DNA of 64,000 nt, from positions 6,014,001 through 6,078,000 of the forward strand of contig CM114275.1 of assembly GCA_050084515.1 (NCBI GenBank), in the 5' to 3' direction. The notes below the pieces were generated by a model. It was not told the DNA's origin and searched no databases. It saw only the letters and a list, made by a program, of their open reading frames with translations. The stretch comes from Blasia pusilla. Taxonomy: Eukaryota > Marchantiophyta > Marchantiopsida > Blasiales. A program made the translations under genes and the position numbers. Of the stretch, positions 62,109 to 64,000 are shown piece after piece. How positions within the stretch are numbered: the stretch's first letter is position 1; every line of letters starts with the position of its first letter.

Positions 62109-64000
62109 GTCGAGAATTGGGTGGATGTTGGGGTGGGAGAAGAGATCGCGGAGCTCACTAACTTTTGGGGGGAGGCATCCCTACGTGGGAAGCGAACAGT
62201 AATACTTCTCTTTCCAACGGTTTCGGGGCCATGGCTTTGGACTTTATTTTGGGAGAAGCGGAGGTAGTTTTCGTTTGGCATGGAGATTGGGGAGAGGAAG
62301 GAATGATTCGGGGGTACTTCGAAATGGAGAGAAGAATTTGGGGCAGGTCCGAATGTTTCCGCGTCTAGTCAATTATAATAAGATCAGCCGTTCGATCTTA
62401 GCGGGGCTCATAGATAGAGCTTATTTCGTTCCTACGAGCTAGGTATGGCATGGAGCTCTCATGGGCAGAAATTCTCATCTGCTTCCACCAGTTTTCGCGT
62501 TCCAGTCGGAGCATTCGCAGCAAGCTAATCACATGAAAGCGAACCCATTTCATGGACTCAAACTATCCCATCTTTTCAACCTCCGGCTGTTTTAATTTGG
62601 GTGGCTCATCGAATTGATAGAAGTATCCCTTGGTTTAATCATGTTGCATAAACCGGCCCAAGACTAGTTCCAAGACTACGATGGACTTTCGTGCCGTGCT
62701 TGTTCATTAGTCTGGCTCCACGGAGAGGACCAAGTCCGCCGTTTGGGAGACAGGATTCATGTCCGACCGAGATTATCCCCGGCTGAATCCGCTGTTTGGT
62801 TTTTTCATGTCTGACAGAATGAATGAATGACTGTCTGTCTGTCAAGAGTATTAGGAAGAAAATAGGAAATCAGTATATTTCGCTTCGATTTGCTAGTATC
62901 TATGTACATTCGGAGATACACATTCGAGATTCTCAGAATCACGTTCCAACTTTTTCTTCCGCGCTGTTTAGAGTTGTGACGACTACGTATGGCTGAATCG
63001 CAAATCGATCCTTCATCTGTTGGGCCAAAACGACCACGTATTTTAATATGGATTCGATCTTGTCGGGGATATGTTTAGTGCTGCCGCAAATTTGAACCGG
63101 TTCAATCAGCCGTAGAAGACTTTAACTCGCATTGCAAACGATGAAACCAAATCTCTCATCTTTCTCCCGATTTCTATAGCAGATCTGGAGTCTCTGTGTC
63201 CATCAATCGGCACCAAGTATTACATAAAGAGTGACTGCACTTCCGCCGGTGCAGAGGATCACTTCGAGATCTCCCCCAATCCATGAACTAGTGCAGGTTT
63301 TGTAGTACAAGAGAATGCCCCTGCATTGATCATTTCAGGTACAGTGGATCGATGCAAATTAATGCTTAAGCATATTCCACACAAGAAAGTGCCTCAAGCT
63401 CCTCAGATCTGAATTAACTAATCATGTACTCTTGAGCGGTTCCAATTGAGCATGATATTGTTTTCATTTTGTATACGATTGATTATCTTGCAAATGGAAG
63501 GACACGGTTGTGAACTTCGAATTACGCATACTAGATGAATTCCTAGTTTCCAAGATGCAGTCTCTAGTCTATGTAGTTATTATCGCATTCAATCAGGATA
63601 GCAATATATAAGCAGTGAGCTACTTTCCGATCTAAAAGTGTCTATTTCATGATCGACACTGTCGTAAGGAACTGGATTCGAGAGGAAGTGGTCGCCAAAC
63701 GTCGACGCTAGGCGGGTTTTGGATCTCGAGCCGGCGGCTCCGCTGGAGATTGCGTGTGCTATGCCGCTGGGCTCGCGTCACTTCTACTTTGTCTATTGCA
63801 CCATAACTGGTGCTTCAAAGCGTTTCTCCATTGCTCTGAATTAAGGGTGACAAGCTATGAGCTTAGTAAGTACCCAGTGCTTGCGCTAATACCCCACCTC
63901 GTCCACAATCTGCTGATAATTGGTTTTGACTTTTGAGGTCTCGAGCTTGGGGGGTTTGATTTTCTTGGCAGGCCGTACCTCTCCTGTTCACTTTTCTAAT
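62109..64000. other. Intergenic DNA at the window end
   Basis: Short frames occur on both strands, none recognised. A TATA-like tatataa at 63605-63611 precedes less AT-rich sequence and could mark a promoter of a gene beyond the window. That is speculation. Confidence 0.3.

Noticed and set aside
1-64000. tRNA, rRNA, CRISPR array or organelle-DNA insertion
   Set aside because: I looked for tRNA arm motifs, rRNA-like blocks, spaced direct repeats and plastid gene fragments by eye and saw none. A dedicated scan could still find a divergent one.

Overview
This window is nuclear DNA of a land plant. It holds two complete intron-rich genes with canonical GT-AG splice sites, separated by long AT-rich stretches of decayed transposable elements. 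The exact lineage is not certain. The gene architecture and the flavour of the Ty3 and non-LTR relics suggest a seed-free plant such as a bryophyte or lycophyte, but I could run no search to test this.

Layout. (1) 0.6-2.2 kb: remains of a Ty3/gypsy polyprotein (reverse transcriptase and RNase H) with stops and frameshifts. (2) 4.58-10.65 kb, plus strand: a ten-exon gene for a plastid-type P-loop ATPase of the Ycf45/SPD1 family, 782 residues. (3) 10.7-16.2 kb: non-coding, with a 317-bp MITE-like element (13.0 kb) and a foldback element ending at an A30 tract (14.7 kb). (4) 16.24-16.77 kb: two phase-compatible exons of an unidentified gene whose continuation is not visible. (5) 17-33 kb: very AT-rich, nearly gene-free DNA with GA and TA microsatellites and further copies of the 13-kb MITE. 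(6) 33-39 kb: LTR-like fragments, a PIF1/Helitron-type helicase relic with scrambled inverted duplications, and neighbouring decayed ORFs. (7) 41.42-45.55 kb, plus strand: an intact eleven-exon gamma-tubulin gene, 475 residues. (8) 46-64 kb: visibly less AT-rich DNA packed with mobile-element relics. These are a long minus-strand non-LTR retrotransposon (49.3-52.5 kb), a second 5'-truncated copy with a 10-bp target duplication (60.6-61.1 kb), and four hAT-type MITEs, two with perfect 8-bp target duplications. Orphan exon-like pieces also occur here.

The two intact genes are unrelated housekeeping functions: a plastid ATPase and the microtubule nucleator gamma-tubulin. I see no operon-like cooperation between them. 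The most unusual pattern is a set of ten near-perfect palindromes, mostly with 1-7 nt loops. They share geometry but not sequence. The largest has 46-bp arms and lies inside a gamma-tubulin intron. Coordinates of both genes were derived by joining exons so that reading phase is kept across every junction. The transposon calls rest on recognised motifs, internal repeats and target-site duplications.
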